Source: Oscillospiraceae bacterium
Lineage (GTDB): Bacteria > Bacillota > Clostridia > Oscillospirales > Oscillospiraceae
DNA length: 64,000 bases
Direction: 5' to 3'
Assembly (NCBI GenBank): GCA_017416325.1
Contig: JAFQCV010000006.1
Location: 248,755 to 312,754 of the forward strand
Position numbers and translations under genes: made by a program. The notes under the pieces are model-generated. The model did not search any database and had not been told where the DNA came from. It saw only the letters and a list, made by a program, of their open reading frames with translations. Positions within the stretch are counted from its first letter, which is position 1. The number at the start of each line of letters is the position of its first letter. Of this stretch, positions 44,389 through 53,257 are shown one piece after another.

Positions 44389-45267
44389 TTAAGTTCGTCT
44401 CTGCGTTAAACTTTTTGCCAAAGCCACAATGTACTGCGTATCCGCAAATACCGCCAAAGATGCAATCGCCTCGTTGGTGTACTTATTCACAAGTTCCTCA
44501 CACTTTTCCAGACCGTAGAGCCGGACAAAGGTATTCTTGTTTGTATCTGTACCGACACCTTTGCCCATTTCTTCCTGGGTGCCGATGACATCCAACATAT
44601 CGTCGCGGATTTGAAAGGCCAGACCCAACAGTCCGGCGAATCTTCCGGCTGCCGCGATCTGCTCCTCTGTGCCACCGGCTGCCATAACACCCAACACGCA
44701 AGCTGCATTGATAAGGCCACCGGTCTTACGGGTCTGGATATCCAAAACTTCCTGTTCGGAAAGGGTACGTTCCTCACTCATAATATCAAGAACCTGCCCG
44801 CCAACCATGCCCAGAGATCCGGCACATTCCGCCAAAACAGCAATAGCATCTGCCATGGCTGCGCCCTGAAGCTTTGCAGTAGAGGCTACACAGAATGCGT
44901 CAGTCAGCAGCGCATCTCCTGCCAGCACCGCCATTGCTTCTCCAAAAACTTTATGGTTTGTTGGACGGCCGCGTCTAAAATCATCGTTATCCATACACGG
45001 AAGGTCATCATGGATCAAGCTGTAGGTATGGATCATTTCAATAGCTGCCGCGAAAGGCGCGGCTTTTTGCCAGTGCGCGCCGCAAAGACGGCAAAATTCA
45101 AAGGCAAAAATGGGTCTGAGCCGTTTTCCACCAGCCAGGAGGCTATATTCCATGGCTTCAAACAGCGGTTTTTGCGGCTCATTCTGAAAACGTTTGTACC
45201 ATTTTTCCAGATACGCTTCCACATATTCCCGGTATTCCCGGTTGCGAATATCAAAGTCCTGCATCAT
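44389..45267 (-). CDS. ispA: Polyprenyl (farnesyl) diphosphate synthase
   Basis: 292 residues from the first of two ATGs at 45267, with GAGGAGG upstream. The first Asp-rich motif is LIHDDLPCMDNDDFRRGRP and the second is FQIRDDMLDVIG. GGKRLRP is the pyrophosphate site. It builds C15 prenyl diphosphate from the MEP pathway products, the primer used by UppS. It overlaps the xseB end by 17 bases. Confidence 0.95.
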   Translation of the reverse strand: MMQDFDIRNREYREYVEAYLEKWYKRFQNEPQKPLFEAMEYSLLAGGKRLRPIFAFEFCRLCGAHWQKAAPFAAAIEMIHTYSLIHDDLPCMDNDDFRRGRPTNHKVFGEAMAVLAGDALLTDAFCVASTAKLQGAAMADAIAVLAECAGSLGMVGGQVLDIMSEERTLSEQEVLDIQTRKTGGLINAACVLGVMAAGGTEEQIAAAGRFAGLLGLAFQIRDDMLDVIGTQEEMGKGVGTDTNKNTFVRLYGLEKCEELVNKYTNEAIASLAVFADTQYIVALAKSLTQRRT

Positions 45268-45487
45268 CAAACGCCTCCTCGGACGGAGTCCCGTCAGCAT
45301 TGGGTACAATCATTTTTACCTGTTGTTCTGCCTTGTCCAGCAGAGTGCCGCAGGCACGGACAAGCTCTGTGCCCTCCTGAAACAGCTTCAAAGATTCCTC
45401 CAGAGGGACATCTCCTCGCTCCAAGGCACGAACTATTTGTTCCAACCGCTGCATATTTTGTTCAAAGGATCGATTCTGTTCGTTCAT
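45251..45487 (-). CDS. xseB: Exodeoxyribonuclease VII small subunit
   Basis: 78 residues, the helical XseB pattern SFEQNMQRLEQIVRALERGD and LEESLKLFQEGTEL. It overlaps xseA by four bases. XseA and XseB degrade single-stranded DNA. Confidence 0.95.
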   Translation of the reverse strand: MNEQNRSFEQNMQRLEQIVRALERGDVPLEESLKLFQEGTELVRACGTLLDKAEQQVKMIVPNADGTPSEEAFDDAGL

Positions 45488-46695
45488 TGATGTCCCTCCA
45501 TAATCTCACTAACAGCAGCCCGGAAGCTGCCATCACTGACTGTCACGGTAATCTGCTCACCGGACTGCACCTGTTTTACAGAACGAAGTAGTTCTCCATC
45601 TGCATTTTGCGTAATGGCATAACCACGGGTCAATACCTTTAGCGGGCTCATAGCATCCAGTTTGGCCGTGAAGCCAATAAAAGCTTGTTTTTCCTTGCTC
45701 AACAGGCGATTCTGCGCTGTAATGAGCCGATTCTTAGAAAGTTCCAATTTGTCAGCAAGCTGCTTCAGATATGCTTCCGGGCCGGATAGTACCGGACTTG
45801 CAGAAAGCATATTAAATCGCTGACGCGCCGATTTCAGCTGTTGCGAAAACGCCGTCAACATCGTACCGGAAATACCATCTAAGCTTTGCCGCAAGGCATC
45901 CTGATCCGGCACAGCCAGTTCTGCCGCATTGGACGGGGTCGCTGCACGCATATCGGCAACATAGTCAGAAATGGTAACATCCGGCTCATGACCCACAGCG
46001 GAAATTATCGGTATCTGTGACTGATAGATTGCATAAGCCACCCGTTCATCATTGAACGCCCAGAGGTCTTCCATAGATCCGCCGCCCCGTCCAACGATCA
46101 GCAGATCGGCAAGCTGATATTGATTGGCATAGGCGATAGCTGCCGCAATTTCTCCCGGCGCTTCCGCGCCCTGCACCCGAACCGGAAGCAGCCGTACTCT
46201 TGCCAACGGATAACGCTTGCGCAGAATCCGCAGCATATCATGTACTGCCGCGCCGGCAGAACTGGTCACAATGCCAATCACCCCCGGATAACTTGGAATA
46301 CGCTTTTTATGAGCCGGGTCAAACAACCCCTCTGCCGCCAGTTTTTTCTTTAGCTGCTCAAAGGCCGCATATAAATCGCCGATCCCATCCATTGCCATAG
46401 CCGTACAGTACAGCTGATAGGCACCGTCACGAGGATAGACGGAGATTTTTCCCATAGCAATGACCTTCATGCCATTTTCCGGTCGAAAGCGCAGCCGATA
46501 GGCGTTGCCTTTAAACATGACACATTTCAGCGCGCCTCCGTCATCCTTCAAAGTGAAATAATGGTGTCCGGATGGGTAGAGCTTATAATTGCTGATCTCT
46601 CCGGATACCGCAACCGCGGAAAGGAACGGATCCGCGTCCATTTTCCCTTGAAGATAGGTATTGATCTGTGTTACTGAAAGAACTTTCTGTTCCAT
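45484..46695 (-). CDS. xseA: Exodeoxyribonuclease VII large subunit
   Basis: 403 residues. An N-terminal OB-fold (VSGEISNYKLYPSGHHYFTL, about 28) is followed by a catalytic region with GIVTSSAGAAVHD and GRGGGSMEDLWAFN, and a C-terminal coiled coil. It is the catalytic partner of XseB. Confidence 0.96.
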   Translation of the reverse strand: MEQKVLSVTQINTYLQGKMDADPFLSAVAVSGEISNYKLYPSGHHYFTLKDDGGALKCVMFKGNAYRLRFRPENGMKVIAMGKISVYPRDGAYQLYCTAMAMDGIGDLYAAFEQLKKKLAAEGLFDPAHKKRIPSYPGVIGIVTSSAGAAVHDMLRILRKRYPLARVRLLPVRVQGAEAPGEIAAAIAYANQYQLADLLIVGRGGGSMEDLWAFNDERVAYAIYQSQIPIISAVGHEPDVTISDYVADMRAATPSNAAELAVPDQDALRQSLDGISGTMLTAFSQQLKSARQRFNMLSASPVLSGPEAYLKQLADKLELSKNRLITAQNRLLSKEKQAFIGFTAKLDAMSPLKVLTRGYAITQNADGELLRSVKQVQSGEQITVTVSDGSFRAAVSEIMEGHQ

Positions 46696-46696
46696 A

Positions 46697-47620
46697 TCAG
46701 CCCTCCAGCAGTCTATGGGTAAGAACCGCTACGCCCATGGCATTATCTGTAGAATACTGCGGCTCACAAAACACCGCGCCCGCTGGCAGCATAACACGGC
46801 GAAGCATGGCATTGGAAGCCACGCCCCCGGAAAACACAACAGAAAGACCGGGGTAAGCTTTCCGGGCATTGTGCGTTGCTTTTTGCACAGCAAGGCACAC
46901 ACAACGCAAAGCGTAGGCAGCTGTTTCTACAGAATCCTCATGCTTCCGGTGAAATTCCGTCACTTTGTTCTGGATCCCGGAAAGTGAAAAAGACAAATCC
47001 CGGCACTTGACAGGAAACACATCCCGGCACTGTGCCGCTTCACTTAAAGCATCCAAATGCTTGCCTGCTGGGAACGGAAGCTGCAAAAGCTGCCCCGTCC
47101 TGTCGATCAGCTGACCGGCAGAGATGTCAGTCGTGCCGCCAATTTTCGTGCAGCGAACATTCTTGCCATCCGGCTCTACCAACAGCAATTCCGTTGTTCC
47201 GCCAGACAAATGCCAGGCAAGGTGCGGCTCATCCATCAAATCCATTCTGCCGGCGCTCCAAAGGGACGCCGCAACATGACCCTGCTGGTGGGAAACCTCA
47301 AACAACGGAACTTTGTGCAAATCCGCAAGGAGCTTTGCATGGGAGTAACCAACCAAAAAGCACGGCATATAACTGCCTTCCACCGCTCTGGGACGCGTAG
47401 ATACACCAATTGCCTGAATCTCATCCGTGTCTGCATGGCAAAACAGCCTGCCGGATAGCTCCGGCAGGCCTTTTATGTGGGCAAATACTGCGTCTGACTG
47501 ACGCAGTCCAAGCTCTCCCTGTCGCACAGGAAGCAGCCTGGAGCAATTATCTCCATTGCTGCCATCAAACCAAGCAACGGACGTTGTATAATTGCTGGTA
47601 TCAAACCCAATTACACGCAT
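46697..47620 (-). CDS. Kae1/TsaD-like ASKHA protein, paralogue of TsaD
   Basis: 307 residues. It shares the Kae1 domain: N-terminal GFDTSNYTTSVAW, an HxxxH metal pair (SHQQGH, about 110-115), LSGGTTELLLV and VVFSGGVASNAMLRR with a DNA(M)G end. TsaD proper is longer (about 335 residues), has a different HxxxH context and modifies tRNA with t6A. This gene lies between xseA and nusB, unlike tsaD with tsaB/tsaE, so it is probably a Clostridia-specific paralogue of unknown role. It overlaps the nusB stop by one base (TAATG). Confidence 0.82.
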   Translation of the reverse strand: MRVIGFDTSNYTTSVAWFDGSNGDNCSRLLPVRQGELGLRQSDAVFAHIKGLPELSGRLFCHADTDEIQAIGVSTRPRAVEGSYMPCFLVGYSHAKLLADLHKVPLFEVSHQQGHVAASLWSAGRMDLMDEPHLAWHLSGGTTELLLVEPDGKNVRCTKIGGTTDISAGQLIDRTGQLLQLPFPAGKHLDALSEAAQCRDVFPVKCRDLSFSLSGIQNKVTEFHRKHEDSVETAAYALRCVCLAVQKATHNARKAYPGLSVVFSGGVASNAMLRRVMLPAGAVFCEPQYSTDNAMGVAVLTHRLLEG

Positions 47621-48075
47621 TATACTTCCTCAGCTTCCAAGCTTCGGGCATAAGAACCCAAAATTCCGTTGACAAATGCGCCGGTATCATCACCGTCATA
47701 CTTCTTTGCCAGACGAACTGCCTCAGAAATTGCGACACCGGTAGGTACATCAGAAACATTCTGAATTTCGTAAATCGCAAGCTGCATAACGCAACGAGTC
47801 AATCTGGAAATACGAGATACATCCCAACCAATGGAGAACTTCTGGATCTCGTTATTCAATTCCTCAACCCGATTCGCAACGCCGGACACAACGCCGTCAA
47901 TATAGGACAGCTGCGCACGGCTGGGGCGCTCCTCATACACCTCATTTTCAGAAGAAAGCTTACTATAATACGCCTTGTCAAGCCGGAGTGATACAACATC
48001 ATCCGGTTCGTCTCCGGTAAAAGACTGGGAATAAATCAAATGGACCGCCAATTCTCTGGCGTTGGCTCTTGTCAT
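47620..48075 (-). CDS. nusB: Transcription antitermination factor NusB
   Basis: 151 residues. All-helical NusB fold with an N-terminal RANARELAVHLIYSQSFTG and C-terminal VPTGVAISEAVRLAKKYDGDD and FVNGILG. It binds boxA RNA with S10 during rRNA transcription. Confidence 0.94.
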   Translation of the reverse strand: MTRANARELAVHLIYSQSFTGDEPDDVVSLRLDKAYYSKLSSENEVYEERPSRAQLSYIDGVVSGVANRVEELNNEIQKFSIGWDVSRISRLTRCVMQLAIYEIQNVSDVPTGVAISEAVRLAKKYDGDDTGAFVNGILGSYARSLEAEEV

Positions 48076-48084
48076 AACGACTCC

Positions 48085-48453
48085 TTACTGGCGGACAATA
48101 CCGCAAACATTTACATTAATTGCAGCTACTTCAACCGCAGCAGTCGCAGCCAGCGCAGCGCCGATCGCTTCCTGAACCGCATTGGCAACGGCAACGATGC
48201 TCTGGCCGTAGGAAATGGAAATATTGCAATCCACGGTAACAGCATTCTCCTCAGAAATATAGATCTTCATTCCTTTGCCCCAGCTTTTCTTGCCGATCAT
48301 TTCTGCGATATCCGCGCCAGGTTTTGTGCAAAGTCCGGCAACGCCTTCTACTTCCATAACTGTATGCTCCACGATGGCACAGATAACATCCTCGGAAATC
48401 AAAACCTTGCCTTTGTCCTGAACATTGGTAATATACTGCTTATTCTCTGCCAT
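48085..48453 (-). CDS. Asp23/Gls24 family envelope stress protein
   Basis: 122 residues. The family core is GKVLISEDVICAIVEHTVMEVEGVAGL (about 15-41), then VTVDCNISISYGQSI. Members are cytoplasmic and associated with the membrane and cell-wall stress. It is the first gene of the nusB-xseAB-ispA operon. Confidence 0.92.
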   Translation of the reverse strand: MAENKQYITNVQDKGKVLISEDVICAIVEHTVMEVEGVAGLCTKPGADIAEMIGKKSWGKGMKIYISEENAVTVDCNISISYGQSIVAVANAVQEAIGAALAATAAVEVAAINVNVCGIVRQ

Positions 48454-48504
48454 AGTTAAACCTCCAAAAACTAATTACGCCTAGATTGGCATGATATTTA
48501 TGTT

Positions 48505-48533
48505 AGTATACCAAAATCACCAAGACAAGTCAA
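48505..48533 (-). promoter_or_regulatory. Promoter of the asp23-nusB-xseAB-ispA operon
   Basis: Minus strand TTGACT (48528-48533), a 17-base spacer and TATACT (48505-48510). Confidence 0.8.
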
Positions 48534-48630
48534 TGTTCTTTTCACATAACAATATATATACTTTTCCTTTTGAATGAGCAGTCATTTTAAGGGTAAAGTA
48601 TAGTATTACACAAACCAAGGATGTGAGATT

Positions 48631-49305
48631 TTGAAACGGTGTATTGCTTTGATCCTGTGTCTTATTTTGCTGCGTCTGCCAACTCATGCAGCTGAGCAGG
48701 AAAAGCTGGTTGCCTTGACATTTGATGACGGCCCCTCAGGGAGATATACGCAGCGACTTCTGGATGGTTTGGAAGAACGAAATGTCAAAGCAACTTTTTT
48801 ATTGTGCGGCTATCGAATGGAGCAATATCCAACACTAACACAGAAAATCTATCAGTTGGGACACGAGATCGGGCTTCACGGTTACAGTCATAAAACACTG
48901 CAGCACACCTGCCGGCAAGGCGCACAAAGAGAGATCCAAAAAGCCATGGAATTAATACCGGATGGCTGCGAAATCACTTTTTTCCGCTCTCCCGGTGGAC
49001 TTTGCAGCAAAGATGTACTGGAGGTTGCAAAGGAATGGGAGCTTTCTATGCTGCTTTGGTCTGTGGACCCAAAAGATTGGGCTGTTCACGATGCAGCTGC
49101 AATCACAAAAAGTGTCGTTGATCGGGTGAAGGATGGTGACATTATCCTTTTACACGACATGTCCGACTCTTCTGTGGATGCCGCATTTACAATCATTGAT
49201 CAGCTGCAGGAGCAGGGGTATCGTTTTGTTACGGCATCCCAACTGGCTGCAGAGAAAAACATAACCCCTAGACCAGGAATCGAATACCGTCGGTTTGGCG
49301 CTTAA
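48631..49305 (+). CDS. Secreted polysaccharide deacetylase (NodB homology, CE4)
   Basis: 224 residues from a TTG after AAGGATGTGA. A signal peptide (about 1-20, ending THA) precedes the NodB domain: VALTFDDGPSG (about 27-37) with catalytic Asp, the HxxxH-type GLHGYSHKTL, FFRSPGG, and the C-terminal DIILLHDMS. It probably removes acetyl groups from cell-wall or spore peptidoglycan at the surface. Confidence 0.9.
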   Translation: MKRCIALILCLILLRLPTHAAEQEKLVALTFDDGPSGRYTQRLLDGLEERNVKATFLLCGYRMEQYPTLTQKIYQLGHEIGLHGYSHKTLQHTCRQGAQREIQKAMELIPDGCEITFFRSPGGLCSKDVLEVAKEWELSMLLWSVDPKDWAVHDAAAITKSVVDRVKDGDIILLHDMSDSSVDAAFTIIDQLQEQGYRFVTASQLAAEKNITPRPGIEYRRFGA

Positions 49306-49311
49306 ATTCTG

Positions 49312-49341
49312 TTGCAATTTATCTCCCCCCAGTGCTATAAT
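49312..49341 (+). promoter_or_regulatory. Promoter of the alpha/beta hydrolase gene
   Basis: TTGCAA (49312-49317), an 18-base spacer and consensus TATAAT (49336-49341). It lies just after the deacetylase stop. Confidence 0.65.
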
Positions 49342-49360
49342 GACATTGGGGGTGATATTT

Positions 49361-50317
49361 ATGACGCTTCTCGTTATCGCAGCGATCCTGGTTGTTATGA
49401 TTCTGATAATCGCCTATATTTGCTTCCGACTGACTTTTTATGTATCAAAAGGACAAAAAGTCTGCCTGGAAGAATACCCAATTCCTGCTGGTGAGATCTA
49501 CGAACCCTGGCGGGATGTAATGGTAAATTGGATGAAAGAAACACGCGCGCTTCCCTACCGGGAATATTCCGTTAAATCCATTGACGGTTTAACATTGCGG
49601 GCTAAATTTTATGAGTACGCCCCCGGCGCGACCATTGAACTGATGATACACGGTTACCGGGGAAATGCGGAAAGAGATCTGTGCGGCGGCGTGCAGCGGT
49701 GCTTTGCCCTTGGTCACAGCGCATTGGTTGTGGATCAGCGAGCTTGTGGCAGCAGCGACGGAAATATCATCACTTTTGGAATCCGGGAACACTTAGACTG
49801 CCTGAAATGGGTCGATTTTCTCATCGAAACCTTTGGATCGGATGTGAAGATCCTTTTAACCGGCATTTCCATGGGAGCATCCACCGTTCTGATGGCCGCG
49901 GGTCAACCGCTTCCTGAAAACGTGATCGGTGTTCTGGCAGACTGCGGCTATACCAGCGCAAAGGAAATCATCAAGGTTGTCATTCGGCAAATGAAACTGC
50001 CGCCCAAACTTGCATATCCCTTTGTGAAACTGGGCGCATTATTATTTGGCGGCTTTGACCTTGAAAAGGAAACCGCCATTTCTGCCGTTGCAAGATGCAA
50101 AGTGCCTGTCATCTTTTACCACGGGGAATCTGACGATTTTGTCCCATGCTACATGAGCAAAGAAAACTTTGATGCCTGTGCATCCAGCAAAAAGCTTGTC
50201 ACGATCCCCGGTGCCGGTCATGGGCTGTGCTACCCTGTTGACCCGGATACATACTTATCCACCTTAAGGAACTTTTTCGCGGAAGAATCCACTGCAGTCC
50301 AGAACAGTAATGCTTGA
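49361..50317 (+). CDS. Membrane-anchored alpha/beta hydrolase
   Basis: 318 residues from the ATG at 49361, five bases after GGGGTGA. One N-terminal helix (about 2-28) anchors it. Nucleophile GISMGAS (about 172-178), acid Asp in GESDDFV (about 258-264) and the C-terminal His in GAGHGLC (about 287-293) form the triad. It resembles membrane-tethered serine hydrolases of the YqkD/peptidase S9-like type. The natural substrate is unknown. Confidence 0.87.
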   Translation: MTLLVIAAILVVMILIIAYICFRLTFYVSKGQKVCLEEYPIPAGEIYEPWRDVMVNWMKETRALPYREYSVKSIDGLTLRAKFYEYAPGATIELMIHGYRGNAERDLCGGVQRCFALGHSALVVDQRACGSSDGNIITFGIREHLDCLKWVDFLIETFGSDVKILLTGISMGASTVLMAAGQPLPENVIGVLADCGYTSAKEIIKVVIRQMKLPPKLAYPFVKLGALLFGGFDLEKETAISAVARCKVPVIFYHGESDDFVPCYMSKENFDACASSKKLVTIPGAGHGLCYPVDPDTYLSTLRNFFAEESTAVQNSNA

Positions 50318-50342
50318 TTTTTTACTGGGTTGCTGTTATAAT
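50314..50342 (+). promoter_or_regulatory. Promoter of tRNA-Ser
   Basis: TTGATT (50314-50319), a 17-base spacer and TATAAT (50337-50342), overlapping the end of the hydrolase gene. Confidence 0.65.
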
Positions 50343-50356
50343 GCAATGGTCTAATT

Positions 50357-50445
50357 GGAGACGTATCGAAGTGGTCATAACGGGGCTGACTCGAAATCAG
50401 TTTGCCGGCAACGGCACGTGGGTTCGAATCCCACCGTCTCCGCCA
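50357..50445 (+). tRNA. tRNA-Ser (anticodon CGA)
   Basis: Acceptor GGAGACG pairs with CGTCTCC (50435-50441), the discriminator is G and CCA is encoded. The anticodon loop CTCGAAA gives CGA, reading UCG. A long variable arm (GCCGGCAACGGC) is typical of tRNA-Ser. A strong hairpin terminator follows. Confidence 0.97.
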
Positions 50446-50447
50446 AA

Positions 50448-50484
50448 ACAGTCCCATGAATTGATACAATTCATGGGACTGTTG
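50448..50484 (+). terminator. Terminator after tRNA-Ser
   Basis: ACAGTCCCATGAATTG pairs with CAATTCATGGGACTGT. The T-run is minimal, so termination strength is uncertain. Confidence 0.7.
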
Positions 50485-50563
50485 AACTAAGTGCACCTTG
50501 CGGCACACTTAACTTCACTTGCCGCTGGGGCGGCAAACTTCACTGTTCGAGGGGCTGCCTTAC

Positions 50564-51019
50564 ATGAACCAGACATCTTGCCACTCCTATTTTGCTATTT
50601 GCAGCGCAGGAACAATTCAAAACAGAATCGGTTTTGTTGCTGCCGAAAACAGCTATTTTGATCCTGACTATATTACAGAAAAACTTGGAATTGAACCCTT
50701 TGAGACGCATAAAATGGGTACCCCAAGAAAGAACGGACACGGGCATTATCCTTTTTCTGACTGGGCATGCTGTAAACAAAGCGAGCCAGCGTTGGATGCT
50801 GAAGAGCAATGCGGAAAAATTGTACAGCAACTGCGTCCTTTGATCCCTCAGCTACAAGATATAAAGAAAGAATATAACGTGGATTATTCCATAATCATTG
50901 TTCCGCATATTTATAACGAGGAGAAACCGATTCTCGGCTTTGATTCCGAAATCATTGAGTTCTGTCATCATACCGGAACCGAAATTTCCGTAGATATGTA
51001 TATCTACGACAAAGAATAA
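50564..51019 (+). CDS. DUF4279 domain protein
   Basis: 151 residues. The DUF4279 pattern is FDPDYITEKLGIEPFETHKMG (about 31-51), then YPFSDWACCKQS and a C-terminal ISVDMYIYD. The family's function is unknown; members often occur in variable loci. It follows the tRNA-Ser with an 80-base gap holding two small inverted repeats (for example TTGCCGC...GCGGCAA). The start at 50564 lacks a strong ribosome binding site. Confidence 0.75.
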   Translation: MNQTSCHSYFAICSAGTIQNRIGFVAAENSYFDPDYITEKLGIEPFETHKMGTPRKNGHGHYPFSDWACCKQSEPALDAEEQCGKIVQQLRPLIPQLQDIKKEYNVDYSIIIVPHIYNEEKPILGFDSEIIEFCHHTGTEISVDMYIYDKE

Positions 51020-51082
51020 GTCGCCTGCTTCTTATTTGCACCCAACCTGCAAACTGGGTCTTTTGTATCAATTGCTAAGTAC

Positions 51083-51118
51083 AGTCAAAACCTCCGGCAC
51101 TTAGCCGGAGGTTTTGAC
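51083..51118. terminator. Bidirectional terminator at the end of the his operon
   Basis: GTCAAAACCTCCGGC and GCCGGAGGTTTTGAC form a 15-base stem with a five-base loop. Confidence 0.93.
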
Positions 51119-51768
51119 TATTTCGTCATCTTTTCCTGCTTGACCTTATGGTCGATCACATGGCGGGAAGCAAGCTCACGGTGGATATCCTCCAGGCTGA
51201 TTCCGGCTTCGATCATCAGCACCATCACATGATAGGCAAGGTCTGCAATTTCATAGACCGTTTCGTTCTTATCCTGGGCATGGGCAGCAATAATAACCTC
51301 TGTAGATTCTTCGCCAACCTTCTTGAGGATCTTATCCAGACCTTTTTCAAAAAGATAAGTGGTGTAAGATCCTTCCTTCTTATCGCGCTTTCTGCCCTCG
51401 ATCAGATCCATTAATCCCCCGTAGGAGAATTCATGGCGGTTTTCACTTTGGAAAACAGGTTGGGTAAAGCAGGAATCCGTACCCTTATGGCAGGCTGGAC
51501 CTTCCTTTTCCACCATAACGATCAGCGCATCTCCATCACAGTCTGCCGTAATAGAAACGATATGCTGATAATTACCGCTGGTTTCACCCTTGAGCCACAA
51601 TTCCTGCCGGGAACGACTCCAAAAACAAGTGAGCTCTTTTTCCATGGAAACCTGCAGGCTCTCCCGATTCATATAAGCCAGGGTCAAAACCTTCTTTGAC
51701 ACAGCATCCACAACAACGGCAGGAATCAACCCTTTTTCATCAAATTTCAGTTCATCGATCTTCAACAT
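51118..51768 (-). CDS. hisI: Bifunctional phosphoribosyl-AMP cyclohydrolase / phosphoribosyl-ATP pyrophosphatase
   Basis: 216 residues, a HisIE fusion. The HisI part has [20 protein letters not shown] (about 46-65) and zinc residues in [21 protein letters not shown]. The HisE part (about 115-216) contains [18 protein letters not shown]. It catalyses steps two and three of histidine synthesis. It is the last gene of the operon. Confidence 0.96.
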   Translation of the reverse strand: MLKIDELKFDEKGLIPAVVVDAVSKKVLTLAYMNRESLQVSMEKELTCFWSRSRQELWLKGETSGNYQHIVSITADCDGDALIVMVEKEGPACHKGTDSCFTQPVFQSENRHEFSYGGLMDLIEGRKRDKKEGSYTTYLFEKGLDKILKKVGEESTEVIIAAHAQDKNETVYEIADLAYHVMVLMIEAGISLEDIHRELASRHVIDHKVKQEKMTK

Positions 51769-51777
51769 ACTTACACC

Positions 51778-52536
51778 TCAAATTCTTGTAGGAATATTGG
51801 CATCTGCCATAACTTTCTTCAGCTGCGGAATCCGCACTTCTCCAAAATGGAAAATCGACGCAGCCAAACCGGCATCGACCTTCGGCAGGGCCCGAAAAAG
51901 AGAAATAAAATCCTGGATTTTCCCTGCGCCGCCGGATGCGATCACAGGAACATTGACAACATTACACACAGCCTCCAGCATTTCCAGGTCAAAGCCGCCC
52001 TTGACACCATCAGTATCAATAGAATTGACAACCACTTCGCCGGCACCGTTTTCCACACAACGGCGAATCCAGCTGATCGCCTCCATGCCGGTATTTTCAC
52101 GACCGCCTTTCGCAAATACACGAAAAACACCGTCTACCCGTTTGACATCCACAGAAAGGACAACGCACTGGTCACCGTAAAGCTTGGCCGCCCTGGACAC
52201 CAGTTCCGGATCGCGAATGGCACCGGAATTGACGCTAACTTTATCCGCGCCGCATTTCAGCACCCGGTCAAAATCTTCCACAGTATTGATTCCGCCGCCG
52301 ACTGTCAGCGGAATGAAGACCGAGCTTGCGGTTTCACGAAGAATATCCGTAAACAGCGCGCGGCCCTCTGCAGAAGCAGTGATATCGTAAAACACCAGCT
52401 CATCCGCACCGTTATCACTATAGAATTTTGCCAGTTCCACAGGTGATGACACATCCTGTAGACCGGAAAAATTAACACCCTTGACAACTCTTCCGTTTTT
52501 CACATCCAGGCAAGGGATGATCCGTTTTGTTATCAT
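51778..52536 (-). CDS. hisF: Imidazole glycerol phosphate synthase, cyclase subunit
   Basis: 252 residues, TIM barrel with ITKRIIPCLDVKNGRVVKGV at the N-terminus (Asp11 catalytic) and the second Asp in NSIDTDGVKGG. It joins HisH to make imidazole glycerol phosphate and AICAR. Confidence 0.96.
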   Translation of the reverse strand: MITKRIIPCLDVKNGRVVKGVNFSGLQDVSSPVELAKFYSDNGADELVFYDITASAEGRALFTDILRETASSVFIPLTVGGGINTVEDFDRVLKCGADKVSVNSGAIRDPELVSRAAKLYGDQCVVLSVDVKRVDGVFRVFAKGGRENTGMEAISWIRRCVENGAGEVVVNSIDTDGVKGGFDLEMLEAVCNVVNVPVIASGGAGKIQDFISLFRALPKVDAGLAASIFHFGEVRIPQLKKVMADANIPTRI

Positions 52537-53246
52537 TTCGCCACCTCGATTGCTTCTGAAAGATCAATCGCGCCGGTATAATAGGCTTTGCCGATGATGG
52601 CGCCATGGATCTTCATTTTTGCGAGTGTGCGAACATCCTCCAGAGAGGATACGCCGCCGGAAGCAATGATATCCATGGAGAATTTGGACGAAAGCTGCTG
52701 ATATAGGTCATGATTGGCACCTTGCATAGCGCCGTCCTTGGAAATATCCGTACAAATCAGCGCAGAAACGCCCAACCGCTCCATTTCCTCACAGAACGCA
52801 AATGCTTCCAGCTGTGATCGTTCCGTCCAGCCTTTGATTGCCACATAGCCTTCCCGGATATCCACGCCAACGGCGATGCGCTTTCCGTACTGCGCAACAG
52901 CCTCCTGCAGGAATTCAGGGTCTGTAACAGCCGCCGTGCCCAAAATCACCCGGTCGATCCCGGCATCCATATAACGCCGGATCACTTCCATGCTCCGAAT
53001 ACCGCCGCCGATCTCGCAGAACAAGCCGGTTGCTGCCTTAATGCTTCGCACAGTATCAAAATTCGGTGTGTCTCCATTCTTTGCACCCTCCAGGTCAACC
53101 AGGTGGATGCAGGTTGCGCCTTTGACGGCAAAATTCCGGGCAACCTCCACGGGATTTTCACTATAGACTGTCATTTTCTGATAATCGCCTTTATACAGTC
53201 GGACAGCTTTTCCCTCGTATAAATCGATTGCAGGATAAATAACCAT
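52533..53246 (-). CDS. hisA: ProFAR isomerase
   Basis: 237 residues, TIM barrel: MVIYPAIDLYEGKAVRLYKG with Asp8, FCEIGGGIRSM and ICTDISKDGAMQG with the second catalytic Asp. It overlaps hisF by four bases. Confidence 0.96.
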   Translation of the reverse strand: MVIYPAIDLYEGKAVRLYKGDYQKMTVYSENPVEVARNFAVKGATCIHLVDLEGAKNGDTPNFDTVRSIKAATGLFCEIGGGIRSMEVIRRYMDAGIDRVILGTAAVTDPEFLQEAVAQYGKRIAVGVDIREGYVAIKGWTERSQLEAFAFCEEMERLGVSALICTDISKDGAMQGANHDLYQQLSSKFSMDIIASGGVSSLEDVRTLAKMKIHGAIIGKAYYTGAIDLSEAIEVAK

Positions 53247-53257
53247 CGCGGTCCTCC

